Shown piece after piece: positions 10,861 to 21,524 of a stretch of 64,000 bases of DNA. The stretch lies in contig OY986435.1 in NCBI GenBank assembly GCA_963920525.1, forward strand, positions 301,891,908 to 301,955,907, read 5' to 3'. A program made the position numbers and the translations under genes. Within the stretch, counting starts at the first letter, position 1; each line of letters starts with the position of its first letter. The notes beneath the pieces were generated by a model. That model worked only from the letters and a program-made list of their open reading frames with translations. It was not told where the DNA came from and made no database searches. This stretch comes from Dichetophora obliterata. Its lineage: Eukaryota; Arthropoda; Insecta; Diptera; Sciomyzidae.

Positions 10861-11575
10861 TCTATGAATCACAAACACTTGAAATTTTTAGAAATATTAG
10901 AAAATTAAGGAATATTTCAATGAATTATTCTATTTAAATTAATTTTTAATTTGAAAGTTTTCCATGCCGTTTTCACTTCATTTACTTTTCGAATCAATAA
11001 TTAAAATTTTGTCGAGTGTTTGACTGATGTTCGCTACTTGATTTTTAATAGGGGCTAAAATTAGCCTATTATTATTTGTGTTGATGCACTTATTAGAATA
11101 TATTTCTTTCTTTGATTGAACAGTATTATTTCTAGTATTGTATTTTATTTTTCAATTGCAGCATTTTTTAAGCAAACACTAGAACACACCTAACGCACTT
11201 AGTTCTTCGATATTGAATGAACATTTTCGAACAATTCGTTGCACTTTTTTCGGTGCCACAGAAGTTGACATTTCATCTGACAAATGAAAATGCAGTGCGC
11301 AAAAAAACAGAGTTGGTCTGCACATGTTGAGTACGTTCAGAAGTTTATGTCTGCTCGCTCTAGGCGTTTTTGTTTATTTGTTGGCATGGCACAACTACTC
11401 ACAAGGTAGTAGTGTAGACTGGCGGCAATTTTTCACGAGCGGCAATGGGTCGTTGTCAACATAAGCTGTTTATGCAATTAATCAAAGAAATGTGAAAAAT
11501 AAGCAACGACTTAAACACAGCTAGTCAATCGCAGCAAACTAAAAACATTCAAATAAACTTCGCGAACAAATGTGA

Positions 11576-12431
11576 AGGCTGTATTACCCAAGCGTAAGGT
11601 AACGTAGCGCGACGTTGCCAATTGTCAAGCTAAAATCTGTTTAATGATAAATGTGTACATGTCGTTACCGAAATCGTAATGTGGCGTGACGCAGCATAGA
11701 AGTCTGTAGAAAATAGATTTCTACGCAGTGCTACGATTTTTGACAGTTCGACAGCGTTGGGACAAGCGAAAAATTTTGTTTAACTCCACAAAATTGTAAA
11801 TTTTAATACTGCATAAGAAAGGATGCAGTCTTTTATTGACGAGGAGAAGTAAATAAGCCCACTAGAATAAATGAGTGCCCTGCACTATGGCGCCTGCACT
11901 ACGTTGGATTACGAATTCGGTAATCGCTTATCCTCGAGGCAACGTTGCACTACGATATATACCGCTGCGCCACTTCACGTTACACTTGGGTAAAGGCTTG
12001 ATTACCCAAGCGTAACGTGAGGTGGCGCAGCGTGATGTAGCGTAGTGCGACGTTGCCTCGAGAATAAGCGATTACCGAAATCGTAATCCAGCGTAGTGCA
12101 GGCGCCGTAGTGCAGGGCACTCATTTTATTCTAGTTGGCTTATTTACTTCTCCTCGTCCAAAAAAGATTGCATCCTTTCTTATATAGTGTTAAAATTTAC
12201 AAAAATGTGAAGTTAAACAAATTTTTTCGCTTGTAACACAGCTGTCGAACTGTCAAAAATCGTAACGTTGCGTAGAAATCTATTTTCTACAGACTTCTAC
12301 GCTGCGTCACGCCACGTTACGATTTCGGTAACGACTTGTACACATTTATCATTAAACAGATTTTAGCTTGACAATTGGCAACGTCGCGCTACGTTACCTT
12401 ACGCTTGGGTAATCAAGCCTTAATCAAGCCT
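11576..12431. mobile_element. Giant palindrome of two MITE copies head to head
   Basis: Two roughly 420-bp copies of one MITE meet at about 11993 in opposite orientation, giving a near-perfect inverted repeat of about 850 bp. Each copy has ends of the form GGCTTGATTACCCAAGCG and CpG-rich subterminal words such as GTAGTGCGACGTTGC. The left copy starts after TGA at 11573-11575. The right end repeats TAATCAAGCCT in tandem. A single copy lies at 14456-14867. There is no coding content, and transcription through it would give a long hairpin RNA. Confidence 0.88.
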
Positions 12432-13316
12432 TAAGATTACCAGGTGTTAGTGAGTTTATGACAACACTATGAATTTAAACAAGGAAAATTATGTATGATT
12501 GTATATCTTGCTCTTTTACGTCCCAAAATATATTAAACTGGTAAAAAAAATAGCAAACCAAACAAAATGAGTAGTACAATCGAAAGGAAGTATAGAAAAA
12601 TTATAAATCAAATAAAACAATTCAAAAATTTTTTTTCTTTTCAGAAGACTAAATAGGATTCCTGAAACACATTTCGATTGTCTGGATTGACTACAATTGC
12701 AACTCAAACAATGCCGCTGGAGCTATTACTGTTGTAAAGAAATGCATGCAAAACCCATGGATTTTATAATTAATTGTGTTTGGCTTTGTGTTAATTTTTA
12801 AAGCTGAAATGTTTTAACCCGTAACCTCAAGGAAATTTATGCATTGCAAAAAATAAATAAAAATGGATTAAAAACTTGTCTTTGTTATTTAAAATAAATG
12901 TGTCAGAGTTCTGATTTCTGGGCTAGGGGGTGGTAATGATATAGCGGCGTGGGGAAAAGATTGCACAGTAGAATTTCTTATTGGTGTGAGCAGTTCAGCT
13001 AAACTTTTTTTTATGGTTAAGTCATGTGTGGCAGACAGAGATGCCAGATCACACAGATGAGCATCTGTCCATATATGATGATAGAACAAATTTAACGTGC
13101 AATATATGGAGAATTTTATATGAATTAAACGTGAAGGTCGCTACGTATATGCCATATGAACGGAATATTTAACAGTTAGGTGTCTAGCTGGGAAGGGGTC
13201 TGTAAGTAGAGAAATAAAAAAAAAATCTAAAAAAAATTAGAAAAAAATTACAAATTGGAAAATTTTCATGTCGTAGCGTGGCGTTCCACTTTAACCTAAT
13301 TTTTTTTTTATTATAT
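12432..13316. other. No gene recognised
   Basis: AT-rich sequence with short frames only (12516-12707 and 12889-13089 on the minus strand); neither resembles a known domain. Confidence 0.5.
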
Positions 13317-13453
13317 TGGCCCATTATCATAGTCAAAATAAAGTCGTCTTTAAATTTAGTATAAGCATTTTTGACAGTTTTTTATATAATATGTTGTCAA
13401 AAAGCTTGCACTAAATTTAAAGTCGACTTTATTTTGACTATGATAATGGGCCA
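13317..13453. mobile_element. 137-bp hairpin MITE
   Basis: TGGCCCATTATCATAGTCAA at 13317 is mirrored exactly at 13434-13453, and pairing continues inward through AATAAAGTCG and TTTAAATTTAGT, leaving a loop of about 30 bp. It is a compact foldback MITE without coding capacity. No certain TSD was seen. Confidence 0.75.
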
Positions 13454-13879
13454 TTTTCTTTATTCTTGAGGTTTATAAAACAAAATAACTCACCTGAATG
13501 GCGTTGTTCACTTTTTTTAATAACGGCACGAACTGGGGCGAAATAGTACTCAAAAAGGCCTTTAATGTCAATTTACTGTTTTACTCTTACTGTTGGAAGA
13601 AAAAGCTTTACAGTAGCTGAGGTTTTTTGAGGAATTTTAAAAAAATGCTTTTATCGCGTATGATATATCATACGTTGCCATTAATGGGTTGATATAAGAG
13701 GAGCTTAGATTAAAAAGCTACCAAGTCCACTATTTACTGTCGTGAGAAAATCATGAAAAACTTTTATACAGTGGCACGGTAACACGGTATAATTAACTAA
13801 AATATTGTACGTTTGCAAAACAAATCTTAGCCCAATTCTTTTCATTAACAATTTTGAAATTGAGTAATATATCATTGCC

Positions 13880-14210
13880 GTGGCGGCCGTAGCCTAGTGG
13901 GTATAATGCATGGCCCCTAAGCTAATGAACTGCGGTAGCCCGGGCTCAATTTCAGCTCAGACAGAAAGTTTTTTCAATTGAATTAATTTTTCTGTTCGGT
14001 CGTCACCTCTCTGCAGACAATGGCAAACCTCAGAGAGTAAAAATTGCCATGCAAAGTTTATTGATAACATAAGCCGTTCAGAGTCGGCATAAAACACGTA
14101 GGTCCGGTTCTCGGTCATTTGTGATCAAACATTTTATAACAAGCACAACACAATTGATCAATAGAAGCTAGGTCAAAGTCCTACCAAGGGCTGAAATGGC
14201 CAGTTTATTT
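13880..14210 (+). mobile_element. tRNA-derived SINE, copy 2
   Basis: Same family as 6154-6469, with a longer head that includes the extra block CCCCTAAGCTAATGAACTGC between the A-box-like and B-box-like words (GGGCTCAATTTC). It is flanked by a 15-bp TSD, TAATATATCATTGCC at 13865-13879 and TAATATATCATTACC at 14211-14225, with one mismatch. It ends CCAGTTTATTT. The head still looks tRNA-like but is not a functional tRNA gene. Confidence 0.9.
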
Positions 14211-14455
14211 TAATATATCATTACCATATGAAGCCTGTTGAACTTGTTGAACCAAAACGTATTTTCAGACAAATAGCTGTCCAATCTTCGTTTAATAGGG
14301 CAAACAATACTTCCGTACGCTTAGACTGAAGTTTCTTTCGATTGTTAAGGTCTAAACACTAATGTAACTTACCGTACGTTAAACCAATTAATCCATGTTC
14401 GCTTTATATATATCGAGAACGCAGTTTGCTCAGTCCAGACATTGAACTAGGGTGA

Positions 14456-14867
14456 AGGCTTGATTACCCAAGCGTAACGTGAGGTGGCGCAGCGGGATGT
14501 AGCGTAGTGCGACGTTGCCTCGAGGATAAGCGATTACCGAAATCGTAATCCAACGTAGTGCAGGGCACTTATTTTATTCTAGTAGGCTTATTTACTTCTC
14601 CTCGTCAATAAAAGATTGCATTCTTTCTTATGTAGTATTAAAATTTACAATAATGTGAAGTTAAACAAATTTTTCGCTTGTAACACAGCTGTCGAACTGT
14701 TAAAAATCGTAACGTTGCGTATAAATCTATTTTCTACAGACTTCTACGCTGCGTCACGCCACGTTACGATTTCGGTAACGACTTGTACACATTTATCATT
14801 AAGCAGATTTTAGCTTGACAATTGGCAACGTCGCACTACGTTACCTTACGCTTGGGTAATCCAGCCT
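14456..14867. mobile_element. Single MITE copy with TGA target duplication
   Basis: A 412-bp element with TIRs AGGCTTGATTACCCAAGCG at the left and its complement (one mismatch) at the right, flanked by TGA at 14453-14455 and 14868-14870. It is the solo version of the unit forming the palindrome at 11576-12431. A 3-bp duplication is compatible with PIF/Harbinger-type insertion, but no transposase is linked to it. Confidence 0.85.
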
Positions 14868-15241
14868 TGAACGAGCGAGGTTCTGCAACAACCACATCAA
14901 CAGGCAAGATGGAAGTGCACAACTGCTAAAGTTTGAGGCTACAGTAGAAAAGTACTAGTGCAGTTTTTGACGTACGTGTATTTTGTTTTAGTAAAATGCA
15001 CTAGTCCTCAATTGCCCAGACAAGTGGACTAAATCACGAATACCCCTAATAAATTCTTCGTTTGTTCAGACGGTCTATGCGTACGGTTATATATTGAACA
15101 ACATGCAATGTATACTCTACTTTAATTACAGTGTAAATAGCCCTTTAAAGTATATTTGGGCCATTTTGGCAGCCGCTCGAATTGTTATGATTTTTGTTTC
15201 GTGGATCTTTACTTTTTTCGGCCATTATTTTTTAATAAAAA

Positions 15242-16499
15242 ATGGTTAGTTCATAAATAATAATATAGGAACTTTGTTAATTAAAATACACTTTCAGTTT
15301 TCACTACTTCACAAAGAAGAGGCTGCACACGATGATGGGATATGGTCGTGTTCTTGGGGACGAACTCAACCAGCACCAAAAGAAGGCAGCCTTCAAGAGG
15401 AAAAAGACCCAGACGCTAGTCATGACTCTTTCATGTCACCAAAGCGAACGGAAACGATTGAAGAGCCCGTGGATTTTATTGTCACTGGTGGTCTGGATGA
15501 TTTGGTCAAAGTTTGGGATATGCGTGCAGACAACACTTTAAAGTTACGGCATCAGCTTAAAGGGCATTCGCTTGGCGTGGTATCGGTTGCCGTAAGCTCG
15601 GATGGCAAAAGTAAATTTTACTAGTTTTATACAGTGTTAAAAGACGATTTTGCCTTACTTAAATTTAAAACTTTGTACAGCTATTGCCAGTAGTTCTTTG
15701 GATTCTAGCCTCTGCTTCTGGGACGCACAGACAGGAATTCAACAAAACATGTTAGCTTTGGGCCCTGTTGATCTATGGACTGTTGCATTTTCACCCTGCG
15801 ACAAGTATGTTATTTCCGGCTCCAATGAGGGCAAAATATCTATGTATAGCGTGGAGACTGGCAAGGCGGAACAGGTGCTCGATCCACAGAATGGAAAATT
15901 TACATTAAGCATTGCTTATGTGAGTAAGCTAAATAATGCAATTTCTTGTTTAATATATGGTTTTCTTTTGTGTTTAGAGTCCGGATGGAAAGTACATTGC
16001 AAGTGGCGCTATCGATGGTATTATAACAATATTTGACGTTGCTGCTGGTAAGGTTGCACAAACTTTAGAAGGACATGCTATGTCTGTGCGCAGCCTATGT
16101 TTCTCACCAAACTCAGAAATGCTATTAACAGCTTCTGATGATGGACACATGAAGCTTTACGATGTGTAAGTAGAAAAACGGAATAAAAACCTACATAAAG
16201 TGTCTATCCATTTGCTTTTTTGCAGCGCTCATTCGGATGTTGCAGGTACTCTGTCAGGTCATGCTTCTTGGGTTCTTTGCGTCTCATTTTCTGCAGATGG
16301 CAAACATTTTGCTTCTTCCTCCAGTGATGCCACTGTCAAGATATGGGACTTCGCTGAACGAAAGTGTTTGCATACATTTAATGAGCACATCGATCAAGCT
16401 TGGGGTGTCAAATATAGTTTTTCCAACGACAAAGTTATCTCGGTATCTGAGGACAAGTCGCTTAATTTGTACAACTGTCCCCCAAATGTTGTCATTTAA
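15242..16499 (+). CDS. Wdr61: WD-repeat protein, WDR61/SKI8 homologue (five exons)
   Basis: Exons read 15242-15244, 15298-15610, 15681-15919, 15978-16165 and 16226-16499; introns are 52-70 bp with GT/AG borders, and the joined frame codes for 338 residues. The first coding exon is just the ATG before GTTAGT. The protein is a WD40 propeller with repeats ending in motifs such as [32 protein letters not shown] and [11 protein letters not shown]. The N-terminal [12 protein letters not shown], the central [12 protein letters not shown] and the late [11 protein letters not shown] match the WDR61 family closely. In other animals this protein is a subunit of the cytoplasmic SKI complex (3'-5' mRNA decay) and the nuclear PAF1 complex. 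Compared with the roughly 305-residue human protein, about 30 extra charged residues lie between blade-start residues 22 and 62. It converges with the NDUFAF4-like gene. Confidence 0.93.
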
Positions 16500-16512
16500 A
16501 TTTTGTATGCAA

Positions 16513-16518
16513 AATAAA
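16513..16518 (+). promoter_or_regulatory. Polyadenylation signal AATAAA for the WDR61 homologue
   Basis: The canonical AATAAA starts 14 bp after the stop codon of the plus-strand gene, implying a very short 3' UTR. Confidence 0.6.
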
Positions 16519-16713
16519 AATCAACGAAAAGCATTTGTATGTGCTTCCTTATGGTCAACGGGGATTTCTGGCGTAATTTAACCGAAAATTCTTAAAATCA
16601 CATTTTGGGGTGTTTAAATTGGAAAATATTCTTTTTCATTTAGCAGATTTAAAATCAATACCATCTTTAATTTGTTCCTACTTAAAAGTATTTCCACATT
16701 CTACAGCAGCATG

Positions 16714-16719
16714 TTTATT
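16714..16719 (-). promoter_or_regulatory. Polyadenylation signal AATAAA for the NDUFAF4 homologue
   Basis: TTTATT on the plus strand is AATAAA on the minus strand, 26 bp downstream of the TAA at 16746-16748. With the signal at 16513, it lets the two convergent genes end without overlapping. Confidence 0.5.
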
Positions 16720-16745
16720 AGCGTATCTTATTCTAGTGTCCCAAA

Positions 16746-17547
16746 TTAAACTGAGTCATCTTTTTTATTTTTCGGCAATTGAGGTTGAGCTTGAGATTGT
16801 GATAAAATTTTCTCTGGTAGACCTTGATTCGGAACGTAAATTTCGAAACTTTTAAAATGTTTCAAAACATGTTCTAAAGTAAAACAAGAAGTGTTAACAT
16901 AATTTTAAATTCCTACAAATGCATTGATTTTGTCGCACTTACCAACATCTTCCTCCTCCAGCTTGTATTCTTCGGCAATCTTTTTGGGCGTCCACACTTC
17001 AGGATCATTTTGATGATCACTGATGAATTTGAAAGCTTGCCTTAATGTGCAGCGACCAGCTCTAACTCTACGAGGTTCTTGATAACCATATTCAAAATCT
17101 TCCGGTGTTTTACGATTCACTGGCAACGCACGCAAACTGCTAGCTTCACCTATTGCCCTGTCAATCTATAATTGGATGAAGAATACAATTTACGCCAACC
17201 ATATACATCTCTGCTATTGCACGGGATGATTTCAACTTACAAAACTGTCCTTTGAGGTTACATAAACACTTTTCAAACGACTGTTCAGCACATCATCTTT
17301 TGTGTTCATTTTCTCTACTAATGTTGGATCTGCTAAATATATTTAAGTGTTAAGATCTGAGTTACTGTGGCAAAATTTTTTATTTATTTATTGGATTTTT
17401 ACCCTCAAGTGCTCGTTCCAAATCGCGAAGGTTGGATTCGTACTTGGGTGCCGGAACTGGCTTGTCACGTTCTAGCACACGATGCGCCCTGTTCTCTACA
17501 TTGATGCGATTCACTCTGCGTGAAACCATTGACATAACTTTTCCCAT
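16746..17547 (-). CDS. Ndufaf4: Complex I assembly factor NDUFAF4 homologue (four exons)
   Basis: Minus-strand exons are 17547-17403, 17332-17241, 17165-16943 and 16873-16746. All introns have GT/AG borders and phases agree, giving a 195-residue frame. Diagnostic segments are the N-terminal NRINVENRAHRVLER, the middle KSVYVTSKDSF, and GRCTLRQAFKFISDH with WTPKKIAEEYKLEEEDV followed by LKHFKSFEIYVP, which align in order with human NDUFAF4 (175 residues). The family acts at the inner mitochondrial membrane in assembling NADH:ubiquinone oxidoreductase. The protein starts MGKVMS, which would suit N-myristoylation at Gly2 (inference). The C-terminal tail is Gln/Lys-rich and not conserved. The ATG at 17547 is chosen because it gives the family's usual N-terminus. 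It is tail to tail with the WDR61 homologue. Confidence 0.92.
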
Positions 17548-17830
17548 TTATGTTATTAAAAATCAGTTAATAACTCATCCGAAAATTTGGTTAATAAAAA
17601 TGTTGGTTGGACCAAAAAACAGATGTTTTACATTTACTTAAAAATGTTGCCACTAGTTGTCGCTATAACGTTGTATCTACACGTGCAAGTAATCACTTGC
17701 CGGTTGAGAATACATATTGGCCCATATGAATAAACAGTAGAATCTTCAATAATTTGTACTATCCACCAAAAAAAAAGTGATACAAAAATACTTGGATTCG
17801 GTATGAATCAAAATTTTGTTCTAAGTTAAA
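17548..17830. other. Upstream region of the NDUFAF4 homologue
   Basis: This interval must hold the promoter of the minus-strand gene. No TATA box or known binding site could be assigned with confidence. It ends at a TIR element. Confidence 0.35.
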
Positions 17831-18059
17831 TAGGGGGTTTTTGACAAACGCACATGTAAGCTGACATCTACGACGACAAACTAACGGTAATATTTTGTTG
17901 AGCTTTCAAACAATCTTACATGAACAACGATTTCATTTCATGCCAGCTCTTAAATACACCATGTCGGCGTGACGGCTGAACAATTTTTAGAAGATAGCAG
18001 TAGTTTTCCATATTTTAGAGAATTTTTCATAAATTTCAATTAATTCTATACAAAATTCA

Positions 18060-18850
18060 TGCCCGGTTTCACCAAGCTCTTTTAAATATTTTACAGTCTG
18101 CTAAATGTTTAAAAGCAAACACATTTAACGTTAACAGACTCATAAGCTATCTAGTAAATTAGGTGCTGATTTTTGTTCACTTAAAATTTTTAACAATGAC
18201 TTAAAGTTCATAAAATATAATTTCCATAATGTAATTTCCGTTTCACCAAACACTTTTAACGTTAACAGACTCATAAGCTATCTAGTTAATTAGGTGCTGA
18301 TTTTTGTTTACTTAAAATTTTTAACAATGACTTAAAGTTCATAAAATGTAATTTCCATAATAAAATTTAAAAAATTTGTTTCAAATATATTTAAAATAAA
18401 CAAAAACAAATATTTACAACTGACATTTCGTAAACAAAACAAATAGCAACAATATTAACAGGCAAGACTTAAAAAATATTACATTTGGTTTTTAATAATA
18501 AAACTTTTTTTTAGATTTTTAGATCATCATCTGATGATGAAGGCCAACCACGAATTGTGCGTCCTCGAAATTTTCTTGAAATTTTATAGAGGCATTCGAC
18601 GACATAGATTTTAACAGGATCCTTTTACTAATGTGTTGCAGATATGTACAATGTTTCTAAGCCAACCGTTTGCCGCATTATGTAAAGGGTGACGCATCAC
18701 ATATCAACATTACGTCCACATTTTATTTATATGTACTGTAGTCCTAACATAATTTTATTTTGGTGAAACTTAAATAAATTTGCCATCATGCTAAATTTTA
18801 AAAGCGTGTTAGCTAAAAGAGGGTTAAATAAATGCTGGTGAAACAGGGCA
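18060..18850 (+). mobile_element. PIF/Harbinger-like element with TCA target duplication
   Basis: TIRs TGCCCGGTTTCACCA and TGCCCTGTTTCACCA (reverse complement at the right) bound a 791-bp element flanked by TCA at 18057-18059 and 18851-18853. A 3-bp duplication is the PIF/Harbinger hallmark, and the interior has a transposase scrap of that superfamily. A roughly 110-bp unit is directly repeated with a 131-bp offset (from 18124 and from 18255). The second unit is preceded by GTTTCACCAAACACTTTT, a near copy of the TIR, so the repeat looks like an internal duplication of the element end. Confidence 0.85.
18511..18750 (+). pseudogene. PIF/Harbinger transposase remnant
   Basis: One plus-strand frame with four in-frame stops reads ADMYNVSKPTVCRIM, then RVTHHISTLRPHFIY, after an N-terminal QPRIVRPRNFLEIL. 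This matches the helix-turn-helix region of Harbinger transposases, in which a '(V/S)xPTVxR' segment is followed by 'RVxxxI...FI'. The catalytic DDE part is absent. It is dead but identifies the element. Confidence 0.72.
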
Positions 18851-19289
18851 TCAATGTTTCAAACGTTTTCCATATTAATTTTCGCAAAATTTTTTTTCGC
18901 TTCGTTGCTGTTCACCCGCTGACGCTTTTAATGAAATGAAAAAATGCAGCAAGCCGGATCAACTTGCGTTCACATACCCAACATTTCGGTCCGACCGGCA
19001 TAAAAATCAAAAATTTTTGATTTTCTTCCGACATGTCAATCCGACTGTCTCATTTGCTTTCGAATGATCGTACATGTCCAAGTCAGCGTACATGTACGTT
19101 CATCTAAAACCCTCTAATAGGGCCTCCATAGAGCCTGTCTACACAGGCCTCACTCAACCGACTCCATAGAAGTAAAATATAAGGAAGCGGTGTAGTTGAA
19201 GTGAAATGAAGTATTTTACAAACACAGTGAAGTTGACACAAACACAAAAACATTCAAACAGGGCCGCATTCAATTATGTAGTAAACTAG

Positions 19290-20700
19290 CTGAAACCCGG
19301 CACGTTGCTGCCACTCTCCCTATTCAAACGCCCATAAAATGTTATCAGTTAAACAGCATGTCTAAATTGAGGTCAAATACTGAATTCTGAAACTGTGCGA
19401 CCTATATCCACAAAACTAACAAATTAATTGATGCCCCAGATATAACAAATTTGGGTTGAATAGGAAGTGCCACTCTCTCTTCATCACCGCTAATAGAATG
19501 TAATCAATTAAACTGGATGTCTACATGGAGGTCGAATACCGAATTCCAAAACTGTGCGACATATAACTCCAAAACTATTCGATAGTACAAATTTTGATTG
19601 TATGGGAGGTGCCACTCTCCTTTTCCCTACGCCCATAAAATTTTAGCAATGAAACTGCATGAGTACATTGAGATCGAATACTGAATTTTGAGGCTGAGTT
19701 ACCTATAACTCCAAATCTATTCGATATCGCAAATTTGGGTTAAATTGGAGGTGTCACGCCCCCTCGACAAACTCTAAAAAATTTTATCAGTAAATCTGCA
19801 AGCGTAAATTTTGGTCGAATACTGAGTTACGACGCTGTGCGACCTTGAACTCCAAAGCTATTCGATATCACACATTTTCGTTGTATGGGAGGTGCCACTC
19901 CCCCTTGATCAACGCTCATAAAATGTAATAAATGAAACTGCATGTGTACATTGAGGTCCAATACTGAATTCCAAAGCTGTGAGACCTATAACCCCAATGC
20001 TATTTGATATCTCTAATTTGGGTTAAATAGGAGGTGTCACGCCCCCTTGTCGTACGCCCATAAAATGTAATTAATGAAACTGCATGTATAAATTGGAGCC
20101 GAATACTGAACTCTGACGCTGATATTCAATATTGCAAATTTACGTTACATGGAAGGTGCCACGCCCTTCTTACCAATGAACGTACATTGAATCAATGAAA
20201 CTGCATGTGTATATTGAGGTCGAATACTGAATTTCGGCGTTGTACGACTTATAACTCTAAAACTATTTGATAGCACAAAGTTGGGTTGTATGGGAAGTGC
20301 CACTCCCCTTTGCCCTACGACGACAAAATGTAAGTATTGAAAATGCATGTATAAATTTAGGTCGAATACCGAATTCTTACGCTGTCAACCTATAACTTCA
20401 AAGCAATACGATATCGCAAATTTGGGTTGTAAGGGAGATGTCACGCCTCCCTGTCCAACGCCCATAAAATAAAACCATTGAAACTGCATGTGTAAATTGA
20501 GGTCAAAAACTGAATTCCAAAGATGAATTCCTATAACTTCAAAGCTATTCGATATCACAAATTTGGGTTGTATCGGAGGTGCCCCTCTCCCTTGTCCACT
20601 CCCATAAAATTTCATCACAGAAACGGTACGTCTAAATTTTGGTCGAATACCGAATTTCTAAGCTGTGCGACCCATAACTCTAAAGCTATTCGATAACAAC
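19290..20700. repeat. Degenerate ~145-bp tandem array, about 10 units
   Basis: Each unit contains, in order, CCTATAACTCCAAAGCTATT, GATATCGCAAATTTGGGTTG, GGGAGGTGCCACTCCCCCTT, ACGCCCATAAAATGTAAT and GAGGTCGAATACTGAATTC. Anchor words recur near 19330, 19490, 19630, 19770, 19915, 20055, 20185, 20320, 20460 and 20600. Units are diverged, and no frame stays open across them. It looks like a minisatellite inside, or derived from, a transposon. Confidence 0.8.
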
Positions 20701-21140
20701 AATTTTTTATTTATATGTGGGAGGTAAAAGAGGGTGTGGCATTGCCCCTTAAACCATCTCGTACTCAAAGCAAAGCGTACTTACAAAATTTGAGCTCAAT
20801 CGGACCAATAGTTTCGAAGTATTTTGATATTTTCTTAAAAGTAGGCGTAGATGAAGTGTGACCACACCCATTTTTTCAAAGCTAATTATAGTTATCATAC
20901 GAACTTATTTACCAAATTTTAATTTAATACGACCAAAACCGTCTTAAATACAGCATTTTTATTGATTTGTGGGCGACAAAAGGGGGTGTGGCACAAAACG
21001 TGCAAAGATACACACATGCAATTTCTTATGTGCACCCTCCACACAGACCCCAATCACCCCTGAAAATTTCATTGAAATCGGGCAAGCCGTCTAGGAGGAG
21101 TATGCGAACAGGAAGTTTTGCCACTTAATTTTATATATAT
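20700..21140. repeat. Repeat-element flank of the arrays
   Basis: Non-tandem sequence with words typical of dispersed insect repeats: GAGGGTGTGGCATTGCCCC, AAGTAGGCGTAGATGAAGTG, AATTTCATTGAAATCGGGCA. It ends in TTTATATATATAGATA. It joins the 145-bp array to the 128-bp array and probably belongs to the same mobile element. Confidence 0.5.
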
Positions 21141-21152
21141 AGATATCAAAAC

Positions 21153-21520
21153 AGTGGGCGCAAAAGTGGGCGTGGTCAATTTTTCTTTCAGTAAACACTT
21201 AAATTGGATTACTACGAACACTTGAAAAAAAATTATCCAAATCGGTCCAGCCGTTTTCCGATTTTAGATAAATTGAAAAAAGTGGGCGCAAAAGTGGGCG
21301 TGGTCAATTTTTCTTTCCGACAAAACTTAAATTGGATTACTATGAACATTAAAAAAAAATTATCCAAATCGGTCCAGCCGTTTTCCGATTTTAGATAAAT
21401 CAAAAAAAGTGGGCGCAAAGTGGGAGTGGTCAATTTTTCTTTCCGTAAAAACCTAAGTTGGACTATTACGAACATTTAAAAAAAAAAATTATCCAAATCG
21501 GTTCAGCCGTTCTCAACTGA
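21153..21520. repeat. 128-bp tandem repeat, three units
   Basis: Units start at 21153, 21281 and 21408 with AGTGGGCGCAAAAGTGGGCG and contain TGGTCAATTTTTCTTTC, TTAAATTGGATTACTA and ATCCAAATCGGTCCAGCCG. Similarity between units is high, so they are much younger than the neighbouring 145-bp array. The frames crossing them are periodic shadows, not genes. Confidence 0.88.
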
Positions 21521-21524
21521 TGCA

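Larger units (their letters stand above)
17831..19115. mobile_element. TIR element, copy 2 (TAGGGGGTTT ends), split by a Harbinger-like element
   Basis: TAGGGGGTTT at 17831 is mirrored by AAACCCTCTA ending at 19115. The left arm (CTACGACGACAAACTAACGG, CAATTTTTAGA) matches copy 1 at 950-1075. The right arm (GTTGCTGTTCACCCGCTGA and GCAGCAAGCCGG) matches copy 1 at 1970-2190. The centre is occupied by a second transposon at 18060-18850. It is non-coding. Confidence 0.78.

Noticed and set aside
13880..13960. tRNA gene
   Set aside because: A-box and B-box-like words are present, but the head cannot be folded as a full tRNA and it is followed by the SINE body with a TSD.
20145..20618. Minus-strand frames with recurring peptide words
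   Set aside because: They are translations of the 145-bp degenerate array, interrupted in most units.
21153..21520. Evenly spaced repeats considered as a CRISPR array
   Set aside because: The whole 128-bp unit is repeated without unique spacers, and the context is an insect genome. It is a minisatellite.
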